Below are positions 1 to 12,099 of a DNA stretch of 64,000 nucleotides, one piece after another; within the stretch, counting starts at the first letter, position 1; the number at the start of each line of letters is the position of its first letter. Source of the DNA: Symsagittifera roscoffensis (Eukaryota; Xenacoelomorpha; Acoela; Convolutidae); NCBI RefSeq assembly GCF_963678635.1, contig NC_087066.1, positions 17,667,275 through 17,731,274 on the forward strand, written 5' to 3'. The notes under the pieces were generated by a model. The model did not search any database. It saw only the letters and a list, made by a program, of their open reading frames with translations, and was not told the origin of the DNA. Both the position numbers and the translations under genes were made by a program.

Positions 1-399
1 AATGAGGTGGCTTTGGCCGATGTTGTATAAGAGTGGATAAGTGTAGTGAAGACTCTTGTAACGGTCGTGATATTTTTTAGGACAAGTCTTAGAAATTGTT
101 CAGGCTCAAATTTGATTTTTGCAAATTGGCTTTAAGTTTTTTTAATTTCAGTTCATTTCTTTTGTAAGAAGGAAAGGCAAACTTTACTATCGAGCAGCAG
201 AAGTGTAAAGTTAGCGGAAAACATATTGTACTTCTAGTTTTGATAGTAGATTTTGGTTTTCAGATTTATCAGCGGAATGTAAATTTCATCTTTTGATCCA
301 GTTTTCTCAGGTTTTATCAAAAAAGTGTCAATCAATATTTTTTCGAGAAATTCAAGTAATTTTACGGTATTTTGTTTTGAAGTTTGAAAGTTAAGATTT

Positions 400-960
400 T
401 TTTGTTTAATTTTTCTTCCATTGACTCGTCCATTTTTTGGCTAGGTTTTGAATTATTGATAAGGAAGTTTTCGTTTCGCCTATTGAAAATGGAGAGGAAC
501 TTCGATTCGGTGTGTTTGATTTTCTTTGTTTGTATGCAAAAGTAGGTATCTTATAAGGCTCTATGCTAATAATCAACTAGTTGGGTCGAGTGATATATAT
601 TAAAGCCTTTTCTTCCTTGATTCGAATGACTCAAAAATTTTCAAAAATTGTCCCAATGTCGAGAAAAAACGGTTTGATACTGTTGAGCTTTTGTCTTATT
701 TCGAGCGAGTTAAGCAATCGAGTAATTTTTGTTATATTAGGATAAAAAAGTTTGATTTTATTGAAGTAAAAATTAGTTTTATTTAGCGCTTTCTCAGCAA
801 TGTTCTGTTAAAAAATTAGTTTTTTTTTCATGCCTGTTATTTTTTTTTGAAGAGAACTGTTTTCTGTTATGCCTAATTCATCAACTTTCTACGCTTTTGT
901 ATAGCTCATATCATACCGCGCACCAAAAAAACATACTACTTTAAAGAAAAACTGAAAGAA
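400..960. repeat. Dispersed repeat, related to 15260-15900
   Basis: Colinear resemblance to 15260-15900 in the same orientation. Shared blocks include aatcaac followed by ttaaagcc, the string aatgtcgagaaaaa, a block containing gagcgag, and cctaattca followed 25 bases later by atagct. The copies are diverged with many indels. Family unknown; no terminal repeats seen. Confidence 0.5.
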
Positions 961-2066
961 AATGCATTAGACTACAGACAAATTGAAAGCTGTTAATGAA
1001 CTAAAAAACGAAAAATATTTGTTTCAAACTTTTTCAAATTCTTTGTGCTTTGCCTCACTTGCGATAGATCACAAGCATGCTAGTCGTCATAAAATGGGAA
1101 GAAAGTTGCTTAGTCAAAAATATCGGAAAAACTAGAGAGTCGAGACTCCCTGTTTGGCACGAAAATCACATAGAAAAAGAAAAGTCCTGTATTGAAATAA
1201 ATAGTTAACTTTTTACGAACCGGTGCAAAACTACTTAATCGGAGAAGTTCGCTGAGTATAACAATTATGTTAGAAAATCTTTGAGCTGTAAAAAGTTTTG
1301 CGAAGTCCCCGACTCCGCAACACTCACACTTGCGTTTAAATTTTCGCTACTCAAATGACGCAACAAGAGAGTATGATGCTATAACTTGAGCTTTTAAGCC
1401 TAATAAATTTCTGATTGAAAAAAAGAAATCAATTTCTCGAAAATAAGATTCGAGCTATTTACCCAGCATAAAAAAAGTAATGGGAACTTCTCAGGTCTTA
1501 CCTAAAAGGCTACTGAGGACCTTCATAGACCATTAATTGGGTTCAATACTGCACCAATTTGAGATAGGGAGGGAAAAGTTACCTGGAAAGAAATACGGGA
1601 AAAGATCCTACTAGAGAGTCTAGTACCTAATTACCTAGTACAATCTCTCGAAAATAGTAATCTACTTTGAAATATAAATCAGTCAAATTTTCAAATGCCA
1701 ATGAACGTGTTGAAGCCCTTTTTTTAAGGTCGTGCTGATTTTATAGGTTTTTCTTTCAGGAAAAAGTCATCTTCTCAGGAAATAATTTGACTTTTGGCGG
1801 TTTGGCTTTTGAATATATTTCAAGTTCAATTCAAATTCATTTACTAAAAGGAAGACAAATTTTGCGCTCCAATGACGAAATTCCATAATACGCAAAAAAA
1901 ACGTAAATGACTTTTCTATTCACAAATGCACTTCTACTTTTCATAATTCCCAGCGGAGTAATACAGTTTTATATTGACCCAATTTTCTCTAATTGGGTTA
2001 GTTTTATGAATAAAGTGTCAACGATTAAAGTTAAGTGGTATTTAAAGAGCTTTATCTTTTTATATT

Positions 2067-2144
2067 GGGATGCGTAGCGGCGCTCAAATAGCTAAGTTTC
2101 CGCCTCTTAGCGAAAGATCGGTGGTTCGAGGTCCAGCTTCATCC
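2067..2144 (+). repeat. tRNA-like segment, probable head of a SINE
   Basis: The ends can pair as an acceptor-like stem (ggatg near 2068 with catcc near 2140). A B-box-like ggtggttcgaggtcc lies at 2120-2134 with one base too many for a good T-loop. The following sequence contains ggtaatgtt, also seen at 37520-37531. Imperfect arms argue for a tRNA-derived repeat rather than a working tRNA. Confidence 0.4.
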
Positions 2145-3370
2145 GGGGTGAGGTAATGTTACCCAGCCCCGATAGGCAAGTAAAAAATTTGTTCGTATTT
2201 CTGAATATAGTGTACAGCAGAGATTTACTCAGAGCTGAATCGATTTTTTGTGGCTTTTTCCCTTGTGAAATAATCTTTTTATTTCTAGATTTTTAGGCAG
2301 TAATGGAATTATCCTAATTTTTAGACTTTCGAGCCGCCTTCAAATCAATCTCTAAGCAGTTGCAAATTTTTTCCAGCTACATAAAATTATTCTAAGTAAT
2401 GTCTGAGTTAAATTGAATGTAGGCTGAGCTTGATGCTGAAAGTATTGTCTCCTAAGCTCCCAGGATCAAATTTAGAAGGCCTTTAAAATGGCGGCAATCT
2501 AAACTTGCAGCTCTTCTTTTTTATTCTAGCAGCAAATTGAGATTAAATTGGCTTTCGATCTCAACCATTCTAATCGATGGCAATTACATCTTTAAGAAGG
2601 TTTTCTTTGAATGCGAAAAAACAAATCAGTTCAGAAGTTACAACATTTTAAGAACCGCTTGATTCATCTTGTATTTGAAATGAGAAGTGGCGTGAATACA
2701 TTTTAGAATCACGCCGAGAAATTCAGTTAGAACCTTTTTGAAATGGAAACGGAATATATAAATTCAGTTTGTGAATCAGTTTGATAGCTAATCTAATCGT
2801 TGTCGCTTGAATGGATTCAAATTAACATATAAAAGGAAAGTAAATTCTATCAAATGGTCCGAGGGCGATGTGACCGAAACACCGTAATTTGCGACAAAAC
2901 TGTCATATATATTTAGTTCATAAATTATCAGCGACATGCTTTTTGAAAAATATGGAAACGGAGATCTGTGATTGACAGGTGGAAAAAAACATTTTTTAAG
3001 TTCCTGGAGTTAAAACTTGAGCGATAACTGTAATTGAAATGCATCTAATTTGTAGCAGAGAGATTGGCATGTTATTTCATATTCGCGGTGATTTATGTCA
3101 TGAATGGCGGGAGTGGGACTTGTGCTGCTTTTTTCAATATCCTGTCAAGTGCTTCATCGCGTAGATGTTCAGATGAGTGATCGACCTGAGCCTAAGAGAG
3201 ATTTACCTCGAAGGAGCGTGATAAAAAAATTTAATTGATGTCATTGGTTTTTGATATTATTTTTTTTCGACTGTGTTTTGTATAAGCTCGTTTGAAAAAT
3301 GAAATGCGCTACAATCTCTCATATAGGTTGACCTTTTATTGACCCTGGCTGACGGTGTTTTGTGTTTCAG

Positions 3371-3460
3371 GAACAGGCGTTCGAAAGCAGTCAGAAATAC
3401 AAAGAGGGCAAGTTCATTATCGAGTTAGTGCACATGGTCAAGGAGAACGGATGGACGTGA
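3371..3460 (+). CDS. YPEL: Yippee-like protein, terminal exon (C-terminal 29 aa)
   Basis: After the acceptor gttttgtgtttcag the phase-0 frame reads [20 protein letters not shown] and ends ...VKENGWT before a TGA at 3458-3460. This is the very conserved C-terminus of the YPEL1-4 type of Yippee proteins, small proteins of about 120 aa with a zinc-binding fold, reported at centrosome and nucleolus and linked to cell division and growth control. Only the part after the second CxxC zinc ligand is present; the earlier exon or exons lie outside the window or could not be recognised. YPEL5-type proteins have a different tail, so YPEL1-4 is preferred. A longer ORF overlapping this place in another frame is a shadow. 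The identity of the exon is secure; which paralogue it is cannot be told. Confidence 0.9.
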   Translation, partial: EQAFESSQKYKEGKFIIELVHMVKENGWT

Positions 3461-5190
3461 CACTAGTCAAGCCCAGCCCCCCTTCAACTTTCGCCCCCAC
3501 CCCCACCTCCCCATTCATTACAGCTCTTAAACACGGACCCTCAACCCCACCCACCTTTTCTTCTATCCGAAGCCATTCTACCTCCGACACACGTTTCCTT
3601 CTCTCTTATCTTTCCACGCCTCGTCAAGTTTCAATGTTACCTATTTTTATTACAGTTACTGTTGATTTTTACCTTAATGCTCACTGTTTGCTCAATATTA
3701 ATGATAGTTCAGCATGGCTCAAGTTAGATTTTAGAAAAAATGCTTCGAAAAAAATATAAGCAATCTACCAAAGAATGAAACTTTCGCGATTTCTCTTGTT
3801 GAACCTTTTTGGTGCGAAGTTGACCATTGTTTTATTTCTGTTTATCAATCTTTAAAATATTCAACAGTTGCTTTCCATCTTTGGCCTCATCTTCATTTTT
3901 TCCGAACAGAAGTTCCGTTGAACTTTGAGTAATTGCGATTCATGTCTTTCCATTTGGCTGGGACAATCAGTTTTTCTGTGTTTTTCCTGAACCCCCACTG
4001 TTATTATTTTCTGATTTACTGAACAAATGGAACAAATCTTTGAAAGAAAACTACAAATGGAAAGAATTGCCATTATTTAGATTATCAGTTCTTTTGTAGG
4101 ATTATTTGACGTTTGACAACAATGTCTGAAATCTTGTCTTGTGGTTTATGGTCGCAATAAAACCACAATTTTGGCCATAACTTTGGAGCGACCAAGGGTG
4201 GTCTGGTCTTTTATCTAAATTGTTAAACGTCTGCGTTTTAATTTATTTCGACATTTATTGTTTATTTTAATTTGTCTGGGGGTTTTGTAACATCACATGA
4301 AGCATCAAAAATGACGAGAAACAGCAGATGAGACTCAAGATGTTATCTTTACATGCGAAAGGTCAACTTTGAGGTTTGACGAAGTCAAGAGGTCAAAGGG
4401 TCAACGTGCTTAACCAGAAGAGAAAAATTAGATTAGAATAGAAACGCGTTTTGGTTTCGATTGATATTTTTCCGAACAAGTAGAAACTCGAGTGTGCTAC
4501 TCGCCAGCGGTGCTAAACTTAACCTATAGAATTACTCTCTCTTCTCTCTCTTCGTTACAAACTCACATTACTATATAGATACAAATCAAAGCAGAGTTAG
4601 TTTAATTTGGATAAGTTAGATGTCTAATTTTTGATCAGAGTTCTCCCTAAACGTGCAAATTAGAATAATAACCCGCAGCTCACTTCACTGTGTGTAAGTT
4701 AACATGACTGTTGTCGCGTGTTGGGTGTAGATCTATTTAGTTAGTGTTAAAAAGTTATTTTGGTTATCGTTAGATAGTTTAAAGTTAATGCTGTAAATTG
4801 AATTATAATGACATAATCGAAGTTTTTTACCTGGCATATGTATCGTCAAGAGCTATATGTTAAACAAAAATTTTTAAAAATCTTCAAATAGTTAAAGAAA
4901 TGCCATTTATAAAATTTGAAATGAGTATCAGTGTAATTTTTTTCATATCTTGCTCTGCGAATATAAATCTTGGTGCCAGAATCGAAACGTCTGCCTAAAT
5001 CGAAAAATTTTTGCTGCTAAGCGTTCAAAATTTGCTGAAATGCCAATGTTGCTTCTCTATGAAGTTAAGTATTTTAACTATAATGACATACATAAATGGT
5101 GAATTAGTTATTTTTGTAGTAATGTTTCTTTGGACCTTGAGAAGCTTTGCAGGTCACATGTTAAACGCACGAAATTTAAATGCCTTCAAA
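3461..5190 (+). other. 3' UTR and downstream flank of the Yippee-like gene
   Basis: Pyrimidine-rich and C-rich immediately after the stop (3470-3600), then AT-rich. A canonical AATAAA lies at 4156-4161 and is the best candidate polyadenylation signal, giving a 3' UTR of about 0.7 kb. No gene was seen between there and the repeat cluster at 5191. Confidence 0.4.
4156..4161 (+). promoter_or_regulatory. Candidate polyadenylation signal AATAAA
   Basis: Canonical hexamer about 700 bp downstream of the YPEL stop codon. Such hexamers also occur by chance in AT-rich DNA, so this is only a candidate. Confidence 0.3.
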
Positions 5191-6462
5191 AGGCGTAAAA
5201 CTTAGACAGTCACATGACATGCGATGTTCGTAATACTAGAGGCAAATGGTATGATTCAGATCTAAAGAAATCAAGCGATTGAATTGTATTGCCGACTGAT
5301 GTAGTCATGCTATTATACTTTAATCAGTATTCATGATGTAAGCACGTTCAAAGGATACCTCATTCTCATCAAATAGTAGAGTTGCTTATCTGGATAAACC
5401 AACAGCAATTTGAAAAGGTCTTAAGATTGCTTCTAAATGGTTAATTTTAAAACTACAGCCGTTTTAAAAAAGATTGGACAGCCTTCGTTTGAACTGCTGT
5501 TTTTTCATAAGAAAAATAAAAAAAATACTAAAAGAACAAATTAATTGAAGTAAGGGGTCTTATGCACTAAACGGCCCAAAATCAGTATATCTATATCCTT
5601 GAAAAGAAATTCATGTTGTTGAATATGATCGGCTAATTAGCTAATCATATTCAAACAGCATGGCGAGGCATTTCAAATTAAAGATCCAAGCAGACAAAAA
5701 TAATTAGCAGAATTGACCGAAAGGTTCCATTGAAGTCATTTTATTGAAATTTTCTTGCCTGGACATAGTTTCACAAGTGGCCTTGAATGTTTTTGATTAT
5801 TTGATAAAGCTCCGTTCGGGGATTTCGGCTAAAAGTTTTATCTACTGAAACGGCGATTAAATTGCCTGGCCTCGTTGTTTGTAATTGATTGGCTAAAATT
5901 AGTCAATCAGACTGGAGCGCAACAATGTTAGCTCAACATGTAGCAATATTGGGCCGTTTAGTGCAATAGGCCCGAAGTAAGTTCTAAAAACACAGTTAAC
6001 GTCTGGAAGTTCTAATTTACTTACTGAATTAACCATAAAATTTCATCAGATTATTTGCTACTATTTGAGCAGTATGACTGATTGCTATTCTGATGATGGA
6101 GGCACCGAATGATGGAAAAATTTCACCCAATCACAATCGTTAGAAGTTCATATGCGCTGAAAAAGATTTGCACGAATACAAAGTCAATATTAACAAAAAA
6201 ACATGAATTGTAGCAAGAACAATCGGTGCACAGAACAAAAATTTTGTGTTTCCATTGAGGCATTGAACTAGCTTTATTCGAAAGTTCGGACGACTGCTTA
6301 TGTTTTAATCGGCCAGTTATAAATTTAATGGCCCGTTTTTTTGCTTGAAGAGCTATTTCGTTTCTACAATTTTTGATTTCTGTGTGATAAAAAGTTGTTC
6401 ATTTAAAATGTATGGTAATTGGTTTTCAAGAGTAAGGAACGTAGTGAGTACTCAATATAGGT
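5191..6462 (+). repeat. Left arm of a 1.25 kb inverted repeat
   Basis: Nearly full-length reverse complement of 7854-9102. Matching blocks in order include gcgtaaaacttagacagtc at the outer end, the block around 5341 (agcacgttcaaaggatacc), and ggaacgtagtgagtactc at the inner end, which pairs with gagtactcgctacgttc near 7865. The arms enclose a 1.4 kb core and carry a nested small transposon. The overall form is foldback-like. Confidence 0.8.
5555..5973 (+). mobile_element. 419 bp MITE with an 8-bp target duplication, inside the left arm
   Basis: Terminal inverted repeats of about 25 bp start gggtcttatgcactaaacgg and end as the near-perfect complement (ccgtttagtgcaataggccc). The flanks are an exact 8-bp direct repeat, gaagtaag, at 5547-5554 and 5974-5981. 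No coding capacity. An 8-bp target duplication fits hAT- or Merlin-like transposases; the GGG terminus fits Merlin somewhat better. The superfamily is an inference. Confidence 0.85.
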
Positions 6463-7853
6463 TTTAATGATTTTTTAAATTTTTTTCTGAAAAAGTCTTG
6501 AAGAATTTGGTCATAATTTAAAACAAATTCGAAGGCCATAGCGGCATTAAGGTTTATGCGGAGAAGATCTTTGCACCATATGCTTTCACTTAAACCTTCA
6601 ATCTCAACACTAACAGAACCACTCATGCGCAGCTGTTGCTGCAGGGAGATTCACAGGCTCTGCAATTTCAATTGAAGCTGTAGCCATGTTGCCACTTAAT
6701 AAGGGAAGATTCCATTAACCTGCTTTTTTTGAACTCTTTATTTAAGATTTGACAGAATAGTTTAAGAGAGAAGTCAAAAATTTCCAAAAAAAACTTGTAA
6801 ATTCCAAAAACTTACTTTTCCGAAGGCAATGAAAACTTTATGCAAAGTAGAACCTAGCCGTTAGCGCTCAGGATTCCGACACTCTTCCTGCTCGATTGAT
6901 TCTCTAAGCTTAGATTTGAGAGTAGTTTTTTGCAAGAAAAATTAAAAAATTTCCCAAAAACTCAGTTTGTTTTTGAAGTATCAGGCTTCAGGAAAACGCT
7001 GATTATTAAAAGAAGATAGCCACAACTAGTTCTTTCAATTTTTCTTCAAATTGCAAATTTGGGGGTTTGTTTTTGAGAAGAGCCGAAAATAATTTAAAAA
7101 CCGAACTGTCAAATGTGGCAATTTTAAGGCCATATTTTTTTCTTCGTGAAAAATATGGTAGTTTCCGTTCACGCAGGGTAACCTTCCATAGCCCGTTGTT
7201 TTGATTGAATTCAACAACTTTGATAGAAAAATTGATAGAATCCTAAAAACGCTCAAATTTTTGTAGAATTTTGTAAAACTATAAAACGGGGCAGGGTAAA
7301 ATAGCCCGGGGGAATTTGCCGTCACACATGGCAATATGTGGGATTCCATTGCTACCATTGAGTCGTTTATGAGAAAAATTAAGTTCTCGCGAAGGTGAAA
7401 AAGTTTTCAAAGCGTCTTAAAAACAAATAACAATAGTAAAACAGTTGAAAAGAATCATGAGAAAACAAAAAGGCAGACCTGGGATTTAGAGCTTATTTCG
7501 AGTTTATTATAATTTTCGAGTTTATAAGAAAACTTAAGACCCTTAAAGATATTTCAATTTCAAGAACAAAACATGGTTGCTGCTTTTTTGATAAAATTAA
7601 TCCGATTTCGGAAAAGAGGATCAATAGGTAAGTCTTTAACTTCGCTAAGAAATCTCATAATTATTTCCAGTTTCAAAACAAGTTGATCGCGTTTCTTGCG
7701 ATCTTTACATTTTAGCTGCTCGATAATGGAGTTTGCCTCCCATTTAACAAAATGAACTAAACTTGAAAAGCAATCAAAAGCCAAGCCGCGAAAAATCAAA
7801 ATTGTGCGTCACAAAGTTCTTTCAGACTTTTTCCTGAAAAAAAAACTTTCCAA
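6463..7853. repeat. Core between the inverted arms
   Basis: Single-copy relative to the arms, but 6686-7790 is repeated directly at 9186-10300, and 6540-6690 is repeated inverted at about 11240-11372. The last 0.4-0.5 kb resembles a 450 bp dispersed family also seen near 9880, 16596, 46554 and 52480. The short ORFs here show no recognisable domain and their frame is not kept well between copies. I see no gene. Confidence 0.6.
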
Positions 7854-9102
7854 GAGTTATATGGAGTACTCGCTACGTTCATTACTCATGAAAACGAAAT
7901 CTCAAACATTTTCAAAAAACAAATTTTTACCACACAGGAAACCACACAAGCAAAAAACGGGCTATCAAAAATATAACTGACCGATTATAACACAAGCAGT
8001 CACCCGCATTTTCGAATAAGGCTAGTTCAATGCCTCAACAGAAACACAAATTTTTTGTTCTGTGCACCGATTGTTCTTGCTACAATTCATGTTTTTTTTT
8101 GTTAATATTGACTTTGTTTTCGTGCAAATCTTTTTCAGTGCATATGAACTTCTAACGATTGTGATTGGGTGAAATTGTTCCATCATTCGGTGCCTCCATC
8201 ATCAGAATAGCAATCAGTCACACTGCTCAAATAGTAGCAATTACTCTGATGAAATTTTATGGTTAATTCAGTAAGTAGATTAGAACTTCCAGACGTTAAC
8301 TGTGTTTTTAGAACTTACTTCGGGTCTTATGCACTAAACGGCCCAATATTGCTACATGTTGAGCTAAAATTGTTGCGCTCCAGTCTGATTGACTAATTTT
8401 AGCCAATTAATTACAAACAACGAGGCTAGGCAATTTATTCACCGTTTCAGCAGATAAAACTTTTAGCCGAAATCCCCGAACGGAACTAAATCAAATAATC
8501 AAAAACCATTAAGGCCAATTGTGAAACTATGTCCAGGCAAGAAAATTTCAATAAAATGACTTCAATGGAACCTTTTAGACTTTCGGTCAGTTCTGCTAAT
8601 AATTTTGTCTGCTTGGATCTTTTATTTGAAATGCCTCGCCATGCTGTTTGAATATGATTAGCTAATTAGCCGATCATATTCAACAACATGAATTTCTTTT
8701 CAAGGATATAGATATACCGATTTTGGGCCGTTTATTGCATAAGACCCCTTACTTCAATTAATTTGTTCTTTTTTTTTTTAATTTTCTTATGAAAAAACAG
8801 CGGTTCAAACGAAGGCTGTCCAATTTTTTTGAAACGGCTGTACTTTTAAAATTAACCATTTAGAAGCAATCTTAAGACCTTTTCAAATTGCTGTTGGTTT
8901 ATCCAGATAAGCAACTCTACTATTTGATGAGAATGAGGTATCCTTTGAACGTGCTTACATCATGAATACTGATTAAAGTATAATGGCGTGACTACATCAG
9001 TCGGCAATACAATTCACTCGCTTGATTTCTTTAGATCTGAATCATACCATTTGCCTCTAGTATTATGAACATCGCATGTGACTGTCTAAGTTTTACGCTT
9101 TT
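7854..9102 (-). repeat. Right arm of the inverted repeat
   Basis: Reverse complement of 5191-6462, diverged by a few percent with small indels. The segment at 8130-8215 recurs directly at 9105-9185, so the right edge has an extra short duplication. A third, truncated copy of this arm lies at about 10300-11140 in the same orientation. Confidence 0.8.
8322..8747 (-). mobile_element. Second copy of the 8-bp-TSD MITE, inside the right arm
   Basis: Same element as 5555-5973 in the opposite orientation, with the target duplication cttacttc at 8314-8321 and 8748-8755, the complement of the left-arm one. Position and target site are the same in both arms, so the insertion came before the arm duplication. 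Confidence 0.85.
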
Positions 9103-9185
9103 TGCAGCGCATATGAACTTCTAACGATTGTGATTGGGTGAAATTTTTCCATCATTCGGTGCCTCCATCATCAGAATAGCAATCA

Positions 9186-11140
9186 GTAATGTTGCCACTT
9201 TATAAGGGAAGAGTCCATAAACCTGCTTTTATTGAGTTTTTTTTTAAGATTTGACAGAATAGTTTAAGAGAGAAGTCAAAAATTTCCAAAAAAAACTTGT
9301 AAATTCCAAAAACTTACTTTTCCGAAGGCAATGAAAACTTTATGCAAAGTAGAACCTAGCCGTTAGAACTCAGGATTCCGACACTCTTCCTATTCGATTG
9401 ATTCTCTAAGCTTAGATTTGAGAGAGTAGTTTTTTGCAAGAAAAATAAAAAAATTTCCCAAAAACTCAGTTTGTTTTTGAAGTATCAGGCTTCAGAAAAA
9501 CGCTGATTAATAAAAGAAGATAGCCACAACTTGTTCTTTCAATTTTTCTTCAAATTGGAAATTTGGGTGTTTGTTTTCGAGAAGAGCCGAAAAAAAATTT
9601 AAAATCGAACTGTCAAATGTGGCAATTTTGAGGGCATATTTTTTTCTTCTTGAAAAATATGGTAGTTTCCGTTCACGCAGGGTAACCTTCCATAGCCCGT
9701 TGTTTTGATTGAATTCAACAACTTTGATAGAAAAATTGAAAGAATCCTAAAAACGCTCAAATTTTTGTAGAATTTTGTAAAACTATAAAACGGGGCAGGG
9801 TAAAATAGCCCGGATGAATTTGCCGTCACACAAGGCAATATGTGGGATTCCATTGCTACCATTGAGTCGTTTATGAGAAAACTTAGGTTCTTGCGAAGGT
9901 GAAAAAGATTTCAAAGCGTCTTAAAAACAAATAAAAATAGTAAAACAGTTGGAAAAGAATCATGAGAAAACAAAAAGTCAGACCTGGGATTTAGAGCTTA
10001 TTTCGAGTTTTTTATAATTTTCGAGTTTATAAGAAAATTTAAGACCCTTAAAGATATTTCAATTTCAGGAACAAAACATGATTGCTGTTTTTTTGATAAA
10101 ATTAATCCAATTTTGGAAAAGAGGATCAATAGGTAAGTCTTTAACTTCGCTAAGAAATCTCATAATTATTTCCAGTTTCAAAACAAGTTGATCGCGTTTC
10201 TTGCGATCTTTACATTTTTGCTGCTCGATAATGGAGTTTGCCTCCCATTTAACAAAATGAACTAAACTTGAAAATCAATCAAAAGTCAAGCCGCGAACTT
10301 CGGCATTTTAGCGTTCCGTAATTTTAGCCAATCAGTTACAAACAACGAGGCTAGGCAATTTAATCACCGTTTCAGCAGATAAAACGTTTAGCCGAAATCC
10401 CCGAACGGAGCTTTATCAAATAATCAAAAACATTCAAGGCCACTTGTGAAACTATGTCCAGGCAAGAAAATTTCAATAAAATGACTTCAATGGAACCTTT
10501 CGGTCAATTCTGCTAATTATTTTTGTCTGCTTGGATCTTTAATTTGAAATGCCTCGCCATGCTGTTTGAATATGATTAGCTAATTAGCCGATCATATTCA
10601 ACAACATGAATTTCTTTTCAAGGATATAGATATACTGATTTTGGGCCGTTTAGTGCATAAGACCCCTTTCTTCAATTAATTTGTTCTTTTAGTATTTTTT
10701 TTATTTTTCTTATGAAAAAACAGCAGTTCAAACGAAGGCTGTCCAATCTTTTTTAAAACGGCTGTAGTTTTAAAATTAACCATTTAGAAGCAATCTTAAG
10801 ACCTTTTCAAATTGCTGTTGGTTTATCCAGATAAGCAACTCTACTATTTGATGAGAATGAGGTATCCTTTGAACGTGCTTACATCATGAATACTGATTAA
10901 AGTATAATGGCGTGACTTCATCAGTCGGCAATACAATTCAATCGCTTGATTTCTTTAGATCTGAATCATACCATTTGCCTCTAGTATTATGAACATCGCA
11001 TGTGACTGTCTAAGTTTTACGCTTTTTTCAGCTCATATGAACTTCTAACGATTGTGATTGGGTGAAATTTTTCCATCATTCGGTGCCTCTATCATCAGAA
11101 TAGCAATCAGTCATGTTGCTCAAATATTATCAAATAATCA
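9186..11140. repeat. Partial direct copy of core plus right arm
   Basis: 9186-10300 matches 6686-7790. The sequence then jumps, near 10300, to the interior of the nested MITE and follows the right arm (8392 onward) to about 11140. Relative to the first unit about 600 bp are missing at the jump. The MITE copy has one intact end (near 10650) and no second end. Confidence 0.75.
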
Positions 11141-11239
11141 AATGATATGAAATTTTATTGTTAACTCATTAAATAGAACTTTTAGACGTTAACTAATATG
11201 TCCAAATGGCACCTGGTTAAGTCGCCTGTGGCTACAGTT

Positions 11240-11372
11240 TTAATTGAAAGTACAGAGCCTGGAATCCTTCCCTGCAGAAGCAGCTGCGCAGAAGCGGTTC
11301 CATCAGTTTTGAGATTGAAGATTTAAACGCATATGGTGCAAAGATCTTCTCGGCATAAACGGTAACCCCCAA
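11240..11372 (-). repeat. Inverted fragment of the core (6540-6690)
   Basis: Contains catatggtgcaaagatctt, the reverse complement of a block near 6560-6585, and the flanking sequence matches with small changes. It marks the right limit of the 5.2-11.4 kb repeat cluster. Confidence 0.65.
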
Positions 11373-12099
11373 TTGTTTTTGTAGAAAAGCCTGTATGGCC
11401 TTTGAATTTTTTTAAAATCGTTTTTTGGAAAGTTTTCATCTTTTGTTGAAAACTCCACTGCTGATTTTGACATTAATTCTAATTAAAAAAACGAGCAGTA
11501 GGAGTATTCCCTACATAAATGCTCAATTGTCTTTTTAGTAGAGAAACTACTAAGATTTCGGGTGTAGACCAATTTTGAAAATTTCGAAAAATAAGTTTTT
11601 TTCCCCGTAACAGAATACATATTTCACCTGCTTTAGCTGCGCCTCTAGATCTTAAATTTGATTGGCTTATCGTAAGCTATGTTAATTCGGCCTCTCTAAA
11701 TTGAGGGACACCATCGAGGTATTTATTTTAGGTGTGGGACATGAGGTCAACAAGACTTTGAGTCGAAACGTAAGCTTATGGATTTCAAGCCCGAAAATTC
11801 TCAGAAAGTCACAAACTTTGAATAGTTTGAAGATTTTTTCCACTGCTTGATCTTTTTTTTCTTAATAGTCTTTTCAGATTAAATCTAGGAGTAACAAGCA
11901 CATTTTGGGATCCATTTTTACCAATAAAGGCTATTGTGAGCGAAGTTTTATAAAAGCCTTGAAGGTAGCTGCAAATTCTAAATCAAACCAGTTTTTTCAC
12001 GTTTAAGCTATATCGTATACTGCAATGATTAAGAATTTTTTTTTTGATTTTCCAATTTGAGTTTTGTGGTTATTTTACCGAATTTAAACTAAGCAGCCC

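Larger units (their letters stand above)
1..3370 (+). other. Noncoding: intron upstream of the Yippee-like terminal exon
   Basis: No ORF with recognisable protein similarity was found on either strand. The stretch ends in a pyrimidine-rich acceptor (gttttgtgtttcag) feeding the YPEL exon at 3371, so at least the right part is intron. I searched by eye for the preceding YPEL exon (the CxxC and GWxY region) and did not find it, so it probably lies left of the window. The stretch holds a dispersed repeat near 400-960 and a tRNA-like segment at 2067-2144. Confidence 0.6.

Noticed and set aside
3355-3759. 134-codon + strand ORF as a gene
   Set aside because: It overlaps the YPEL terminal exon in another frame and continues through a C-rich 3' UTR; the conserved frame is the phase-0 one ending at 3460.
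7035-7358. 107-codon - strand ORF, repeated as 87 codons at 9599-9862, as a transposon protein
   Set aside because: The repeat is DNA-level; the second copy breaks early, composition is that of AT-rich random sequence, and no motif is present.
5191-9102. CRISPR-like or prokaryotic repeat array
   Set aside because: Repeats are long, few and inverted, in an intron-bearing animal genome; nothing resembles direct repeats with unique spacers.
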